This document shows positions 1 through 7,370 of a stretch of 64,000 bases of DNA, one piece after another; position 1 is the first letter of the stretch; every line of letters begins with the position of its first letter. The notes below the pieces were generated by a model that was given only the letters and a program-made list of their open reading frames with translations, ran no database searches and was not told where the DNA came from. The stretch comes from Chryseobacterium sp. FH1 (GTDB lineage: Bacteria > Bacteroidota > Bacteroidia > Flavobacteriales > Weeksellaceae): the NCBI RefSeq assembly GCF_000735135.1, contig NZ_JPLZ01000006.1, positions 124,001-188,000 of the forward strand, given 5' to 3'. The position numbers and the translations under genes are program-made.

Positions 1-1
1 T

Positions 2-415
2 ATTTTATATTTAGATACTAATAATATTTATTTTATTCACGTTAAAAACGGTTTTGACACTAATATGAGGAGTTTAGCAAATCAAGTAACTCTATCCTCA
101 CAAAGATTGTGGAACGATATTAACAATGTTAAAGGAAGTAGTTATTTTACGGAAACTTTAAAATATTATAACAAATTTAATCCAAAAAAAAAGCTAAATT
201 CAAAAACAATATTTAATGAAATTTTAAATGGAGATTTAAAGGTAAATTTTGTTATGGCATATAGAAATACTGCTTATAAAAACAATACCTCTACGGAAAA
301 GATTGAATTAAGTAAGTCAAATATTGCAAAGTTTTCGTTAGTACAAACTGTGAGAGATATAAGAAATTTCAAAAATTTTGAAATCCATTTAATAGATATC
401 TCTCAAATACAATAA
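2..415 (+). CDS. C-terminal part of a TIGR04141/DUF6119-like protein (5' end outside window)
   Basis: The frame is open from base 2 to the TAA at 413-415, so this is the last 137 residues of a gene that starts before the window, not a small gene starting at the internal ATG at 65. The visible part reads FIHVKNGF, then MRSLANQVTLSSQRL, and near the end FSLVQTVRDIRNF. From memory this resembles the end of the sporadically distributed TIGR04141 (DUF6119) family, where an IHVKR...LSHLF segment is followed by a terminal FFSKVNLRN-like stretch. The biochemical role of that family is not known to me; members are patchily distributed and often sit with restriction or defence genes. The DNA is very AT-rich compared with hutU, which fits acquired DNA. 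It ends in a strong hairpin at 415-434. The family call is moderate; the open frame is certain. Confidence 0.5.
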   Translation: MLYLDTNNIYFIHVKNGFDTNMRSLANQVTLSSQRLWNDINNVKGSSYFTETLKYYNKFNPKKKLNSKTIFNEILNGDLKVNFVMAYRNTAYKNNTSTEKIELSKSNIAKFSLVQTVRDIRNFKNFEIHLIDISQIQ

Positions 416-434
416 ACCTGCAAAGCAGGTTTTT
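415..434. terminator. Intrinsic terminator, bidirectional
   Basis: AACCTGC/GCAGGTT stem with an AAA loop and a T-run after it. It lies between convergent genes ending at 415 and 457. The same stem recurs at 2102-2121 and 4520-4539. Confidence 0.75.
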
Positions 435-456
435 AATTTATAATCAATCCGTAAAT

Positions 457-1119
457 CTACTTCTTCTTCAACCTAACAATCACAACCCCATTTTTCCCCT
501 TCGCTCCATATTTGGAAGTGGCGTCTTTGTCTTTTAGAAGCTTGATGTCGTCAATGTTGTTTGCATCAATCTGCTGAAATTGTTTATAGGTCATCATTTT
601 TCCCTCGACAACGTACAGTGGTTGATTATTTTCGTTGATGGCTAAAGGTGCGCCAGTTCTGAACTGTGGCTTGTTCGGATTCTGTTGATTAGCATCTGCT
701 ACTGCAATCTTACCCAATCTAAAAGGTTTAGTCTGATCGATTCTCACAGGTTGGCTTTTAGGAGGCGAAACTTGGACTATTTCCCCTTTGACTTTTAGTG
801 GAACGTCCGTTTTTGCAGGGTGATTCACTTTCGGTTGCGTTTGTGCCGAGACGATGCCTCCGGACGTGAGGACAAAACCAACGGCAAATTTTGCAAACAA
901 GGAATTGATGAAAGAATACCTGAGATTCCTGTCCAATTGATCCACTCGGAAATTGCCGCAGATGTTCGGATTTTCGGAAAGATCTGTGATGATTTCCAGG
1001 TCGGACGCGCTGGTGAAATCTCTCACACTTTTGGAACAAACTTGGCAGAATCGGCCTTTTTCCTCGGGCGTCATATTCGACCAGTTTTCGTGACACGGTT
1101 TTGGGATGGTAACTTTCAT
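457..1119 (-). CDS. Cys-motif protein with TonB-plug-like C-terminus
   Basis: 220 residues. The N-terminus has a CHENW...MTPEEKGRFCQVCSKSVRDF motif (Cys at about 9, 26 and 29) that I know from many Flavobacteria proteins of unknown role and that looks like a small metal-binding knuckle. One hydrophobic segment (about 72-92, ending in SAQ) follows and probably anchors the protein in the inner membrane with the Cys part in the cytoplasm. A Pro/Lys-rich linker leads to a C-terminal part ending DIKLLKDKDATSKYGAKG and then NGVVIV, which copies the end of the plug domain of SusC/TonB receptors (IEVLKDASATAIYGSRGANGV). There is no barrel. It may be an adaptor between envelope and cytoplasm, but this is only inference. 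It is a single gene, convergent with the gene before it. Confidence 0.6.
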   Translation of the reverse strand: MKVTIPKPCHENWSNMTPEEKGRFCQVCSKSVRDFTSASDLEIITDLSENPNICGNFRVDQLDRNLRYSFINSLFAKFAVGFVLTSGGIVSAQTQPKVNHPAKTDVPLKVKGEIVQVSPPKSQPVRIDQTKPFRLGKIAVADANQQNPNKPQFRTGAPLAINENNQPLYVVEGKMMTYKQFQQIDANNIDDIKLLKDKDATSKYGAKGKNGVVIVRLKKK

Positions 1120-1230
1120 AGCGATGCATTTTTATAGTAAGATGCATTTTTCAATCCAAAGGTTGGAATGACTTTGAAAATATTACAAATTGACCTTCAA
1201 AACTTGATGAATTGCTGTCGAAGAATAGAT

Positions 1231-1932
1231 TCAGAGGGAGATTCTGTACACATAGAGATTGACTTTTGCATTGGTCAAAAGTCCCAGGTCTGCCAAACCA
1301 TTTGTGTTCACGGCAAAGGTGATGGTGTCGCCCGTATTGAGTGAAACTATAGACTGGATGCCGGATGAGGTGATGGGTAATGAGGCAATGTTGATGAAAG
1401 CAATAGAAAGTCGTACGCCATCGAAGGCTTTTTCTTCCCAGATTTCATCATTCTTCAAAAGTCCAAGTTTTTTGCCACCAAGCAATTCCAGATTTACACC
1501 AGATTCCAATTGCAACTGATAACTTACGGCATAAATACCCGGTTTTGAAGCTTTGTAGACGCCGTCTTTGAATAATTCTGGATTGCCTAATTTGGTGTCA
1601 GAATCTCCGGTCAGGTTTAGTTTTTTCCAATCTCCGCCGATGCTGAGGTTCAGAAGCGACCAAGCACCGTTTTTTGTGGCATAATAGGCGGTGTTGCTGT
1701 GGAAAAAACGATCACTGCTGATTTCCTTGATTTCCCTTTCACCGTTGGCAGAGATGTCCCTAACCAGAATCGTGTGGTCCGCAGTGACAGTTTCGACATT
1801 GGGGACATTGCGGATGATGAGGTTTCCATTGATATCCAAGGTCGATTTGGGATCTGTGGTGTTGATACCAACTTGTGCATGCGTGATGTTTGCCAATAGA
1901 ATCAAACCAAAAAAATAGAATTGCTTTTTCAT
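1231..1932 (-). CDS. Secreted VGINTT-type protein
   Basis: 233 residues beginning with a clear signal peptide (lysines, then FYFFGLILLANITHA) cut before QVGINTTDP. The VGINTT.P..TLDINGN opening is common in Flavobacteria exported proteins, where it resembles the start of phage tail-fibre-like or collagen-like proteins. The rest is predicted beta-rich and has no catalytic motif that I can see. A paralogue of similar length lies at 11569-12273 with the same opening and the same end (YRISL versus YKISD). The function is unknown; a surface or adhesion role is a guess. No type IX sorting domain is visible. Confidence 0.6.
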   Translation of the reverse strand: MKKQFYFFGLILLANITHAQVGINTTDPKSTLDINGNLIIRNVPNVETVTADHTILVRDISANGEREIKEISSDRFFHSNTAYYATKNGAWSLLNLSIGGDWKKLNLTGDSDTKLGNPELFKDGVYKASKPGIYAVSYQLQLESGVNLELLGGKKLGLLKNDEIWEEKAFDGVRLSIAFINIASLPITSSGIQSIVSLNTGDTITFAVNTNGLADLGLLTNAKVNLYVYRISL

Positions 1933-2094
1933 AATCTGTAGTTTTATTAGAATTAATATGAGCTTGCTATGAGGTTTAATGCGTTATTCTTGCAAGGCAA
2001 AGTTTGGAAAAAAAAGCAAAGGGTAATTCCGTAGAAATACCGCATTTTACCATTAATGAAAAATACCAATGGTGTTGGCAATGAGTGGTTTTAA

Positions 2095-2121
2095 TGAAAA
2101 AAACCTGCTAATGTGCAGGTT
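2095..2121 (-). terminator. Intrinsic terminator after the epimerase-like gene
   Basis: Stem AACCTGC/GCAGGTT at 2102-2108 and 2115-2121. On the minus strand it is followed by a run of seven T, so it ends transcripts of the gene at 2152-2916. Confidence 0.7.
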
Positions 2122-2151
2122 CAGAGTTGTATAGATTGGAGTTTTACTATT

Positions 2152-2916
2152 CTAAAGATGGAAATATCTCGGGTCCGGATATTGGAATTCAAAATCGAAA
2201 TCTGAAATCAGCTTTGCGGGCGAGATGGTTCTGCCGTGGGTGGCTCGTTCGCCGTCGTAAGGCAAATCCTTTTGTGCGTTGATGACTTCCTCTTTGTTCG
2301 GGTGGATGGGTGCGACGATGTTGTAAACTTTGGATCGGGTTTGGTTCTCCAGCATCTTTTCGATCGCTGAACAAATATCCGCGTAATGAATGTGGTTCAC
2401 GAGCAGATCGAGATTGGAAATGTTGTAGTTCTTGAGAAGCCTTTGGTCGCCCATCAATCCAGCCAATCTCAGAATGTTTGTTTGAGGAAATTGCTCTAAA
2501 ATGAAACTTTCACTTTCCACTTCCTGCGCGGGCTTGTCGTCTTCTGAGAAATCTTTGTCGCTCTCTGGATAAACGCCAGTGGAGCTCATCAAAAACAATT
2601 GACCCTTGTAATCGCCAAGAAAGTTCAGCAGGTTTTGACGTTTGTCATTCATCGGAATCTGTGCACCGCGAAGTCCGGAAAACGGTACGCTAATGATGAT
2701 GGCATCCAAATCTTTTGCGACTTCCCACGGTTTCATCTCGGAATCCAGTTTGTCTGGGAAACTGACTAGAGTGGTGTGGTAGCCTTTGGCGCTGAGGTCT
2801 TGTGCTTTGGAAGGTGTGGTGGTGGTAGCGAAGATGTTGTAGTGACTTGATAGTCTTTCTGCGATGTGATTTCCGAGCCAGCCGTAGCCGATGATTCCTA
2901 GGTTTTTGTTCATCAT
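2152..2916 (-). CDS. NAD(P)-binding epimerase/dehydratase-like protein (YeeZ type)
   Basis: 254 residues. The N-terminus IIGYGWLGNHIAERL is a Rossmann GxGxxG nucleotide-binding loop, and MSSTGVYP at about 110 and the downstream HIHYADICSAIEKML match the atypical extended short-chain dehydrogenase/epimerase group that includes YeeZ. The usual YxxxK catalytic pair is not evident, as in other atypical members. The substrate is unknown. It starts with two consecutive ATG codons (2916 or 2913). It stands alone between the terminator at 2095-2121 and the small HTH gene. Confidence 0.7.
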   Translation of the reverse strand: MMNKNLGIIGYGWLGNHIAERLSSHYNIFATTTTPSKAQDLSAKGYHTTLVSFPDKLDSEMKPWEVAKDLDAIIISVPFSGLRGAQIPMNDKRQNLLNFLGDYKGQLFLMSSTGVYPESDKDFSEDDKPAQEVESESFILEQFPQTNILRLAGLMGDQRLLKNYNISNLDLLVNHIHYADICSAIEKMLENQTRSKVYNIVAPIHPNKEEVINAQKDLPYDGERATHGRTISPAKLISDFDFEFQYPDPRYFHL

Positions 2917-2987
2917 TTTTTATTTATCTAAAAGGAATTCACAAACCTTTCGGTTTCATTTGAATGTTAACTTTTTATTGATTAATA

Positions 2988-3248
2988 TTATTTAAAATTT
3001 TCTATAGTTTTATGTAAAGATTCTACAACCTCTTTTTTGGTTTCATTGCTCCAAATTTTAGGATCTACGTATTGCGCAATAATTAGTAATTCTTCTGGCG
3101 TAAATCGCTTGTCTTTAAGCTTCTTGAAAAAAGTTGGTTTTTTGATTCCAGATCTTTCTATGATAAAGGATAATTTGACTGGAGAGTTTTTCAGAATCTC
3201 ATCAATGTTGTTTTGAATCTCTATGTATTTTTGGATTTCTGCTATCAT
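2988..3248 (-). CDS. Small HTH DNA-binding protein
   Basis: 86 residues from the ATG at 3248. Residues about 27-62 (FIIERSGIKKPTFFKKLKD, then FTPEELLIIAQYV) read as a Cro/CI-like helix-turn-helix. A longer frame using TTG at 3293 is rejected because that codon lies next to, and its frame runs through, the -7 element TACATTTG at 3281-3288. A perfect 6-bp inverted repeat at 3265-3281 covers the expected start of transcription, so self-repression is plausible. It is divergent from the unknown membrane protein at 3387, and both are AT-rich, so they may be one acquired module in which this protein controls its neighbour. Confidence 0.6.
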   Translation of the reverse strand: MIAEIQKYIEIQNNIDEILKNSPVKLSFIIERSGIKKPTFFKKLKDKRFTPEELLIIAQYVDPKIWSNETKKEVVESLHKTIENFK

Positions 3249-3264
3249 TATCTTGTGGTTTTTA

Positions 3265-3281
3265 GTATCATTATTTGATAC
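3265..3281. promoter_or_regulatory. Operator-like palindrome
   Basis: GTATCA-TTATT-TGATAC: perfect 6-bp arms around a 5-bp centre, lying just after the minus-strand -7 element and before the ATG of the HTH gene. Likely binding site for a dimeric HTH protein; inference from position. Confidence 0.45.
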
Positions 3282-3288
3282 AAATGTA
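3281..3288 (-). promoter_or_regulatory. -7 promoter element of the HTH gene
   Basis: TACATTTG on the minus strand, a match to the Bacteroidetes TAnnTTTG element, 33 bases upstream of the ATG at 3248. Confidence 0.5.
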
Positions 3289-3354
3289 CTCAATTTTTGA
3301 CAAATCAGATTTTTATTTTTCTGTAAAACACTATTACTATTTTGATAAATCTTT

Positions 3355-3362
3355 TATATTTG
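3355..3362 (+). promoter_or_regulatory. -7 promoter element for the gene at 3387
   Basis: TATATTTG, 24 bases before the ATG. No well-spaced -33 TTTG was seen (the nearest TTTG, 3341-3344, is too close). Confidence 0.5.
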
Positions 3363-3386
3363 TAATTATTAAACAAACTTTAATCC

Positions 3387-4403
3387 ATGAATCAACCTCT
3401 ATCGAATAACTCTGATAATTCTGTAGCAATTATTGATGATGTTCAACTTAAACAATTCCAATCTCTTTATTACTTAATTAAAGGAAAACGTGATACTGAC
3501 ATTAAACTATTTACTGATATTAAACAATTCTCTTTTCAAGATATTTTAGAATTAAATGATAAGGTTTATAAAGTTTTAGAGTTACATAAATTAGTAACAG
3601 ATATAGTAAATGTTACTATTGGATTTGATAATAAAGAAATCAAAACTTTCGGAAATTGGCATGAATTTAAAAATTCAGATTGGAATATCTCTTCCAGAAC
3701 AAAATATATTACTTTAGAATGGGATTTTAATTTAGTCCTACCAAATCAATATCATCAAGTTCCTCAAACTCACACGATGAGAATACGTATTGGTAATAAT
3801 TTAAAGCCTAGTGAAATGATTCAAGTTGTTTTCCAAGGTGATGATGAATACGATTTGGAAGAAGCTCAGTCATTAATGTCTTGTAAAATAGATTTTATTA
3901 ATGCTCAAATATGTAATCAACTTAAAACTATTGTTGATGAATGGTACAAGGCCTTACCTGAGAATAGTGAAGATCATAAATTAATTAAATTCATCTTAAA
4001 ATATGATGATCTTATAAAAAGTTTTATTACTCTTTGCTTTATAACTTCTGCAATAATAATCTTAAATTATATATACAAAATATCTGTAGTTTATAAAGTT
4101 TCTGTCTTACCTGTTGATTTAGGTCAAAAAATGTTTCTTTTCCTTACAAGTTCTTTAGCTGTTATTTATTTGTTTTATAAATTGGGTAATCAATTATCGG
4201 ATAGAATGATGAGAATGCAAATTGGTAAACTAAAAAGAAATCCAATATTTGAAATTACTAAAGGTGATAAAAATAGGTTTCTAGAAGTTAAAAAAGAAAA
4301 TTCCAAATATTTAAAAGGTCTATTTTGGACAATTGTTATTGGTTTATCAACTAATGCTTTAAGTGCATTAATTGGATATACAATTGAATATTTTCTAAAA
4401 TAG
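3387..4403 (+). CDS. Unknown protein with C-terminal membrane segments
   Basis: 338 residues, family not recognised. Residues 1-205 are soluble and mixed alpha/beta with no signal peptide. Three hydrophobic segments follow: about 212-232 (ITLCFITSAIIILNYIY), 248-268 (FLFLTSSLAVIYLFYKL) and 314-335 (FWTIVIGLSTNALSALIGY), so the long N-terminal part is probably cytoplasmic and the protein is held in the inner membrane by its C-terminus. The DNA is markedly AT-rich compared with hutU downstream, and the gene is divergent from a small HTH protein with a palindromic operator. That layout (regulator plus membrane protein of unknown family on AT-rich DNA) is typical of accessory or defence genes, but nothing in the protein proves this. 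Confidence 0.55.
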   Translation: MNQPLSNNSDNSVAIIDDVQLKQFQSLYYLIKGKRDTDIKLFTDIKQFSFQDILELNDKVYKVLELHKLVTDIVNVTIGFDNKEIKTFGNWHEFKNSDWNISSRTKYITLEWDFNLVLPNQYHQVPQTHTMRIRIGNNLKPSEMIQVVFQGDDEYDLEEAQSLMSCKIDFINAQICNQLKTIVDEWYKALPENSEDHKLIKFILKYDDLIKSFITLCFITSAIIILNYIYKISVVYKVSVLPVDLGQKMFLFLTSSLAVIYLFYKLGNQLSDRMMRMQIGKLKRNPIFEITKGDKNRFLEVKKENSKYLKGLFWTIVIGLSTNALSALIGYTIEYFLK

Positions 4404-4519
4404 AAAAAGCTTTGTAATTCTTCATTTTTTATTTCGCAAGAACTTCTGTGTTTGTGATAGATGTAAAAGTAAATTATAAAAACTAGCAATAATCGAAATA
4501 ACAGACAAAAATGAAAAAA

Positions 4520-4539
4520 AACCTGCCTCACAGCAGGTT
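4520..4539. terminator. Bidirectional intrinsic terminator
   Basis: AACCTGC/GCAGGTT stem with CTCACA loop, A-run before and T-run after, between convergent genes ending at 4403 and 4559. Confidence 0.75.
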
Positions 4540-4558
4540 TTTCTATATCTAAAAAGTT

Positions 4559-6544
4559 TTAAAACAAACCCTCATCAACAAAATTCGGCAACGTCACCTT
4601 CAAATTCGGTTCAGCTTCCATTGCTCTTTTAATCGCAAAAACAGCACCTTCATTTCTTGCCCAGCTTCGTCTCGAAATTCCATTGTTGACGTCCCAGAAA
4701 AGCATTGATTTTAATCTTCTGTCGGCATCATCGCTTCCGTCCAGTAACATCCCGAAACCACCGTTGATGACTTCGCCCCAGCCAACGCCACCACCGTTGT
4801 GAATACTCACCCAGGTCGCACCACGGAAACTGTCGCCAATCACATTGTGAATCGCCATATCTGCCGTAAATCTGGAGCCGTCATAAATATTGGAAGTCTC
4901 TCTGTAAGGCGAATCCGTCCCCGAAACATCGTGATGGTCTCTTCCCAAAACCACCACTCCGATTTCTCCGTTGGCAATGGCTTTGTTGAAGGCTTCGGCG
5001 ATTTTCATTCTACCTTCCGCATCGGCGTAAAGAATTCTCGCCTGCGACCCAACGACCAGATTGTTTTCCTGAGCACCTTTGATCCAGGTGATATTGTCTT
5101 TCATCTGTTGCTGAATTTCTTCGGGCGACGTTTTTATCATTTCCTCTAAAACGGCACACGCAATATCATCTGTTTTCTGTAGATCTTCAGATTTTCCGCT
5201 GGTACAAACCCAACGGAACGGCCCGAAACCATAATCAAAACACATCGGTCCCATAATATCCTGCACGTAACTTGGGTATTTGAACTCCCTTCCAATCGTA
5301 GGATTTTCTGCCATTACATCGGCTCCGGCTCTGGAAGCTTCGAGTAAAAAGGCGTTTCCATAATCGAAGAAATAAGTTCCTTTTGCTGTATGTTTGTTGA
5401 TGGCGGAAGCGTGTCTTCTCAAGGTTTCCTGAACTTTTTCTTTGAACAATTCAGGGTTTTCTGCCATCATTGTATTCGATTCCTCAAAGGTTTGTCCGAA
5501 CGGATAATAACCACCCGCCCAAGGATTGTGAAGCGAAGTCTGGTCTGAACCGATATCAATTCTTAAATTTTCTTCATCAAATTTCTCCCAGATATCAACA
5601 ATGTTTCCAAGGTAAGCCAAAGAAACCGTTTCCTGATTTTCCTGAGCTTTTCTCACTCTCGCCACCAGTTCATCCAGATTTTCGTGGATTTCATTCACCC
5701 ATTGCTGTTCGTGACGGATTTTGGTAATCTTTGGATTCACTTCGGCAATGACCGTAATACAACCGGCGATATTTCCCGCTTTTGGCTGAGCTCCGGACAT
5801 TCCGCCCAAACCTGAAGTGACGAACAATCCACCTTTTGGTTCTTTATTAATTTTTCTGAACGCATTTAAAACCGTAATCGTCGTCCCGTGCACAATTCCC
5901 TGCGGACCGATGTACATATAACTTCCCGCGGTCATTTGTCCGTACTGCGAAACACCCAGCGCATTGAATTTTTCCCAATCATCGGGCTTGGAATAATTTG
6001 GAATCATCATTCCATTCGTCACTACCACTCTCGGCGCATCTTTGTGCGAAGGAAACAATCCCATCGGATGACCGGAATACATCGTCAACGTTTGTTCGTC
6101 TGTCATTTCCGACAGATATTTCATCGTCAGAAGATACTGCGCCCAGTTGCTGAATACCGCACCATTTCCACCGTACGTAATCAGTTCCTGCGGATGTTGC
6201 GCCACGGCATAATCCAGATTGTTCTGAATCATCAGCATAATGGCTTTTGCCTGCTCAGATTTTCCGGGATATTCGGCAATGTCTCTCGCTTCCATTTCAT
6301 AATCCGGACGGAAGCGGTACATATAAATTCTGCCGTATTTTTCCAGTTCTTCTCTGAATTCCGGCAACAATTCTGCGTGGAATTTGGGTTCGAAATAGCG
6401 TAAAGCATTTTTCAGAGCGAGTTTTTTCTCTTCGTCTGACAAGATTTCTTTCCTTTTCGGAGCGTGGTTGATATGGGTTTCGTATGGTTTTGGCTGAGGA
6501 AGTTGGTCGGGAATTCCTTGTTGGATTTGTTGTTGGAAAGTCAT
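4559..6544 (-). CDS. hutU: Urocanate hydratase
   Basis: 661 residues, the long form of the enzyme (proteobacterial forms are about 555). It adds water to urocanate to give imidazolone propionate, the second step of histidine breakdown, using tightly bound NAD as an electrophile. Recognisable family parts are the opening region with YMYRFRP, the NAD-binding loop TSGLGGMSGAQPKA at about 243-256, the C-terminal stretches GRDHHDVSGTDSPYRET and SIHNGGGVGWGEVINGG, and FDYGFGPFRWVCTSG, which holds the conserved Cys near the active site. No other hut gene is next to it, so histidine use genes must be elsewhere. The stop is 15 bases from the terminator at 4520-4539. No clear TAnnTTTG was found upstream. 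Confidence 0.95.
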   Translation of the reverse strand: MTFQQQIQQGIPDQLPQPKPYETHINHAPKRKEILSDEEKKLALKNALRYFEPKFHAELLPEFREELEKYGRIYMYRFRPDYEMEARDIAEYPGKSEQAKAIMLMIQNNLDYAVAQHPQELITYGGNGAVFSNWAQYLLTMKYLSEMTDEQTLTMYSGHPMGLFPSHKDAPRVVVTNGMMIPNYSKPDDWEKFNALGVSQYGQMTAGSYMYIGPQGIVHGTTITVLNAFRKINKEPKGGLFVTSGLGGMSGAQPKAGNIAGCITVIAEVNPKITKIRHEQQWVNEIHENLDELVARVRKAQENQETVSLAYLGNIVDIWEKFDEENLRIDIGSDQTSLHNPWAGGYYPFGQTFEESNTMMAENPELFKEKVQETLRRHASAINKHTAKGTYFFDYGNAFLLEASRAGADVMAENPTIGREFKYPSYVQDIMGPMCFDYGFGPFRWVCTSGKSEDLQKTDDIACAVLEEMIKTSPEEIQQQMKDNITWIKGAQENNLVVGSQARILYADAEGRMKIAEAFNKAIANGEIGVVVLGRDHHDVSGTDSPYRETSNIYDGSRFTADMAIHNVIGDSFRGATWVSIHNGGGVGWGEVINGGFGMLLDGSDDADRRLKSMLFWDVNNGISRRSWARNEGAVFAIKRAMEAEPNLKVTLPNFVDEGLF

Positions 6545-6614
6545 TATATTGTTGATGGTTGTTTGTGGTTTTAAAGATATTCAATTTGAAAAATATATTG
6601 TAATGAAATAAGAA

Positions 6615-6743
6615 AAAATTCCCCTCCTCTGGAGGGGAGAAATTTGAAATTGTAAATTTCAGATTTCGGGGGTGGTCAATGATGCTGGACCACCCCGTCT
6701 TCTCCCTTCGGTCGAATCCACCCCTCCAGAGGAGGGGAATTTT
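6615..6743. repeat. Solo palindromic unit (MITE-like)
   Basis: 129 bp with perfect 23-bp terminal inverted repeats (6615-6637 and 6721-6743) and an inner hairpin GGGGTGGTC (6669-6677)/GACCACCCC (6688-6696). It has no coding capacity and lies between hutU and the DUF559 stop codon. Confidence 0.7.
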
Positions 6744-7158
6744 AACATCCGTAATTTTCGATGATGTAATTTTCTAATTCTTTCATTACCAAAGCCAAAT
6801 TATTCTTTACATCAAAATCAGTAATTCTGAAGACTTTTAAGTTCAGTGATTCTAAATATGTTTGCCTTATGCCATCATAAACTTCTTTCTCATCGTGACT
6901 TGAACCGTCGATTTCGATGATTAATCCGAGCGTTTTAACATAAAAATCGACGATATAGTTACCAATAATTCTCTGTCTGTCAAAATCTATGTTATGAAAA
7001 GTTCTCGCACGAACTTGCTTCCAGAAAAGAACTTCGCTTAGAATTCCGGTTTTTCTTTTTCCGGGTAAAAGCTTTTTGAGGTGAGAATTGTAGGGTAGGT
7101 GTTCAACGAAGTTCCTGCGGATGGGAACTCCGTGGATTTGAGTTAGGATTTCATTCAT
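6742..7158 (-). CDS. DUF559 domain protein (Vsr-like endonuclease fold)
   Basis: 138 residues from ATG 7158. A GTG at 7182 would add 8 residues, but it lies inside the GACCACCCC repeat word, so the ATG is preferred. The protein has the DUF559 pattern: SEVLFWKQVRARTF near 42-55, FDRQRIIGNYIVDFYVKTLGLIIEIDG in the middle (the D of IVDFY and the E of IEIDG are the expected metal ligands), then SSHDE and the C-terminal FRITDFDV. DUF559 is related to the Vsr/PD-(D/E)XK nucleases, so DNA nicking or cutting is likely, but no activity is established for this group to my knowledge. It is fully enclosed by the palindromic repeats at 6615-7234 and is probably functionally tied to them. Confidence 0.8.
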   Translation of the reverse strand: MNEILTQIHGVPIRRNFVEHLPYNSHLKKLLPGKRKTGILSEVLFWKQVRARTFHNIDFDRQRIIGNYIVDFYVKTLGLIIEIDGSSHDEKEVYDGIRQTYLESLNLKVFRITDFDVKNNLALVMKELENYIIENYGC

Positions 7159-7176
7159 TTGTTTGTGTTTTTGAGT

Positions 7177-7234
7177 GACCACCCCGTCAAAAATTCTTTG
7201 AATTTTAGTCGCCCCTCCAGAGGAGGGGAATTTT
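7177..7234. repeat. Direct half-unit of the DUF559 element
   Basis: GACCACCCC at 7177-7185 followed by CCCCTCC-AGA-GGAGGGG at 7212-7228 and AATTTT. Same order and near-same spacing as 6688-6743. Confidence 0.65.
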
Positions 7235-7315
7235 CAAATTCACAAAGTGAATTTGAAAGCAATGGTTTTTCTACGAATCTAATTTATGAAATTTCTTAGA
7301 ACAGTTTCTATCACT

Positions 7316-7323
7316 TATATTTG
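7316..7323 (+). promoter_or_regulatory. -7 promoter element of the thioesterase gene
   Basis: TATATTTG, 47 bases upstream of the ATG at 7371. Confidence 0.5.
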
Positions 7324-7370
7324 CACCTTCAAAAAACGATTCCAGTACACAACTTTAAAGCAATCAAGAA

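Larger units (their letters stand above)
6615..7234. mobile_element. Putative DUF559-associated palindromic element
   Basis: The DUF559 gene is enclosed by perfect 23-bp terminal inverted repeats at 6615-6637 and 7212-7234 (core CCCCTCC-TCT-GGAGGGG, outward AATT/AATTTT ends). A third copy at 6721-6743 touches the stop codon of the gene. A second conserved word, GACCACCCC, occurs at 6688-6696 and 7177-7185, each 33-35 bases before a CCCCTCC copy, so two direct half-units flank the gene. No target-site duplication is obvious. No transposase or integrase is present; the only protein is DUF559. The layout resembles RAYT/REP systems, in which a nuclease gene travels with palindromes. The repeats are seen; mobility is inference. 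Confidence 0.5.

Noticed and set aside
758-1147. Overlapping open frames on both strands in the Cys-motif gene region
   Set aside because: They lie in other frames of the well-supported gene at 457-1119 and show no known motifs.
5888-6403. 171-residue plus-strand frame inside hutU
   Set aside because: Antisense shadow of urocanate hydratase; composition rich in His, Ile and Arg as expected for a shadow.
6700-7250. Terminators as the sole explanation for the CCCCTCC palindromes
   Set aside because: Three copies with identical 23-bp ends flank one gene, and none has a convincing T-run after the stem as typical terminators do, so a plain terminator role does not explain them.
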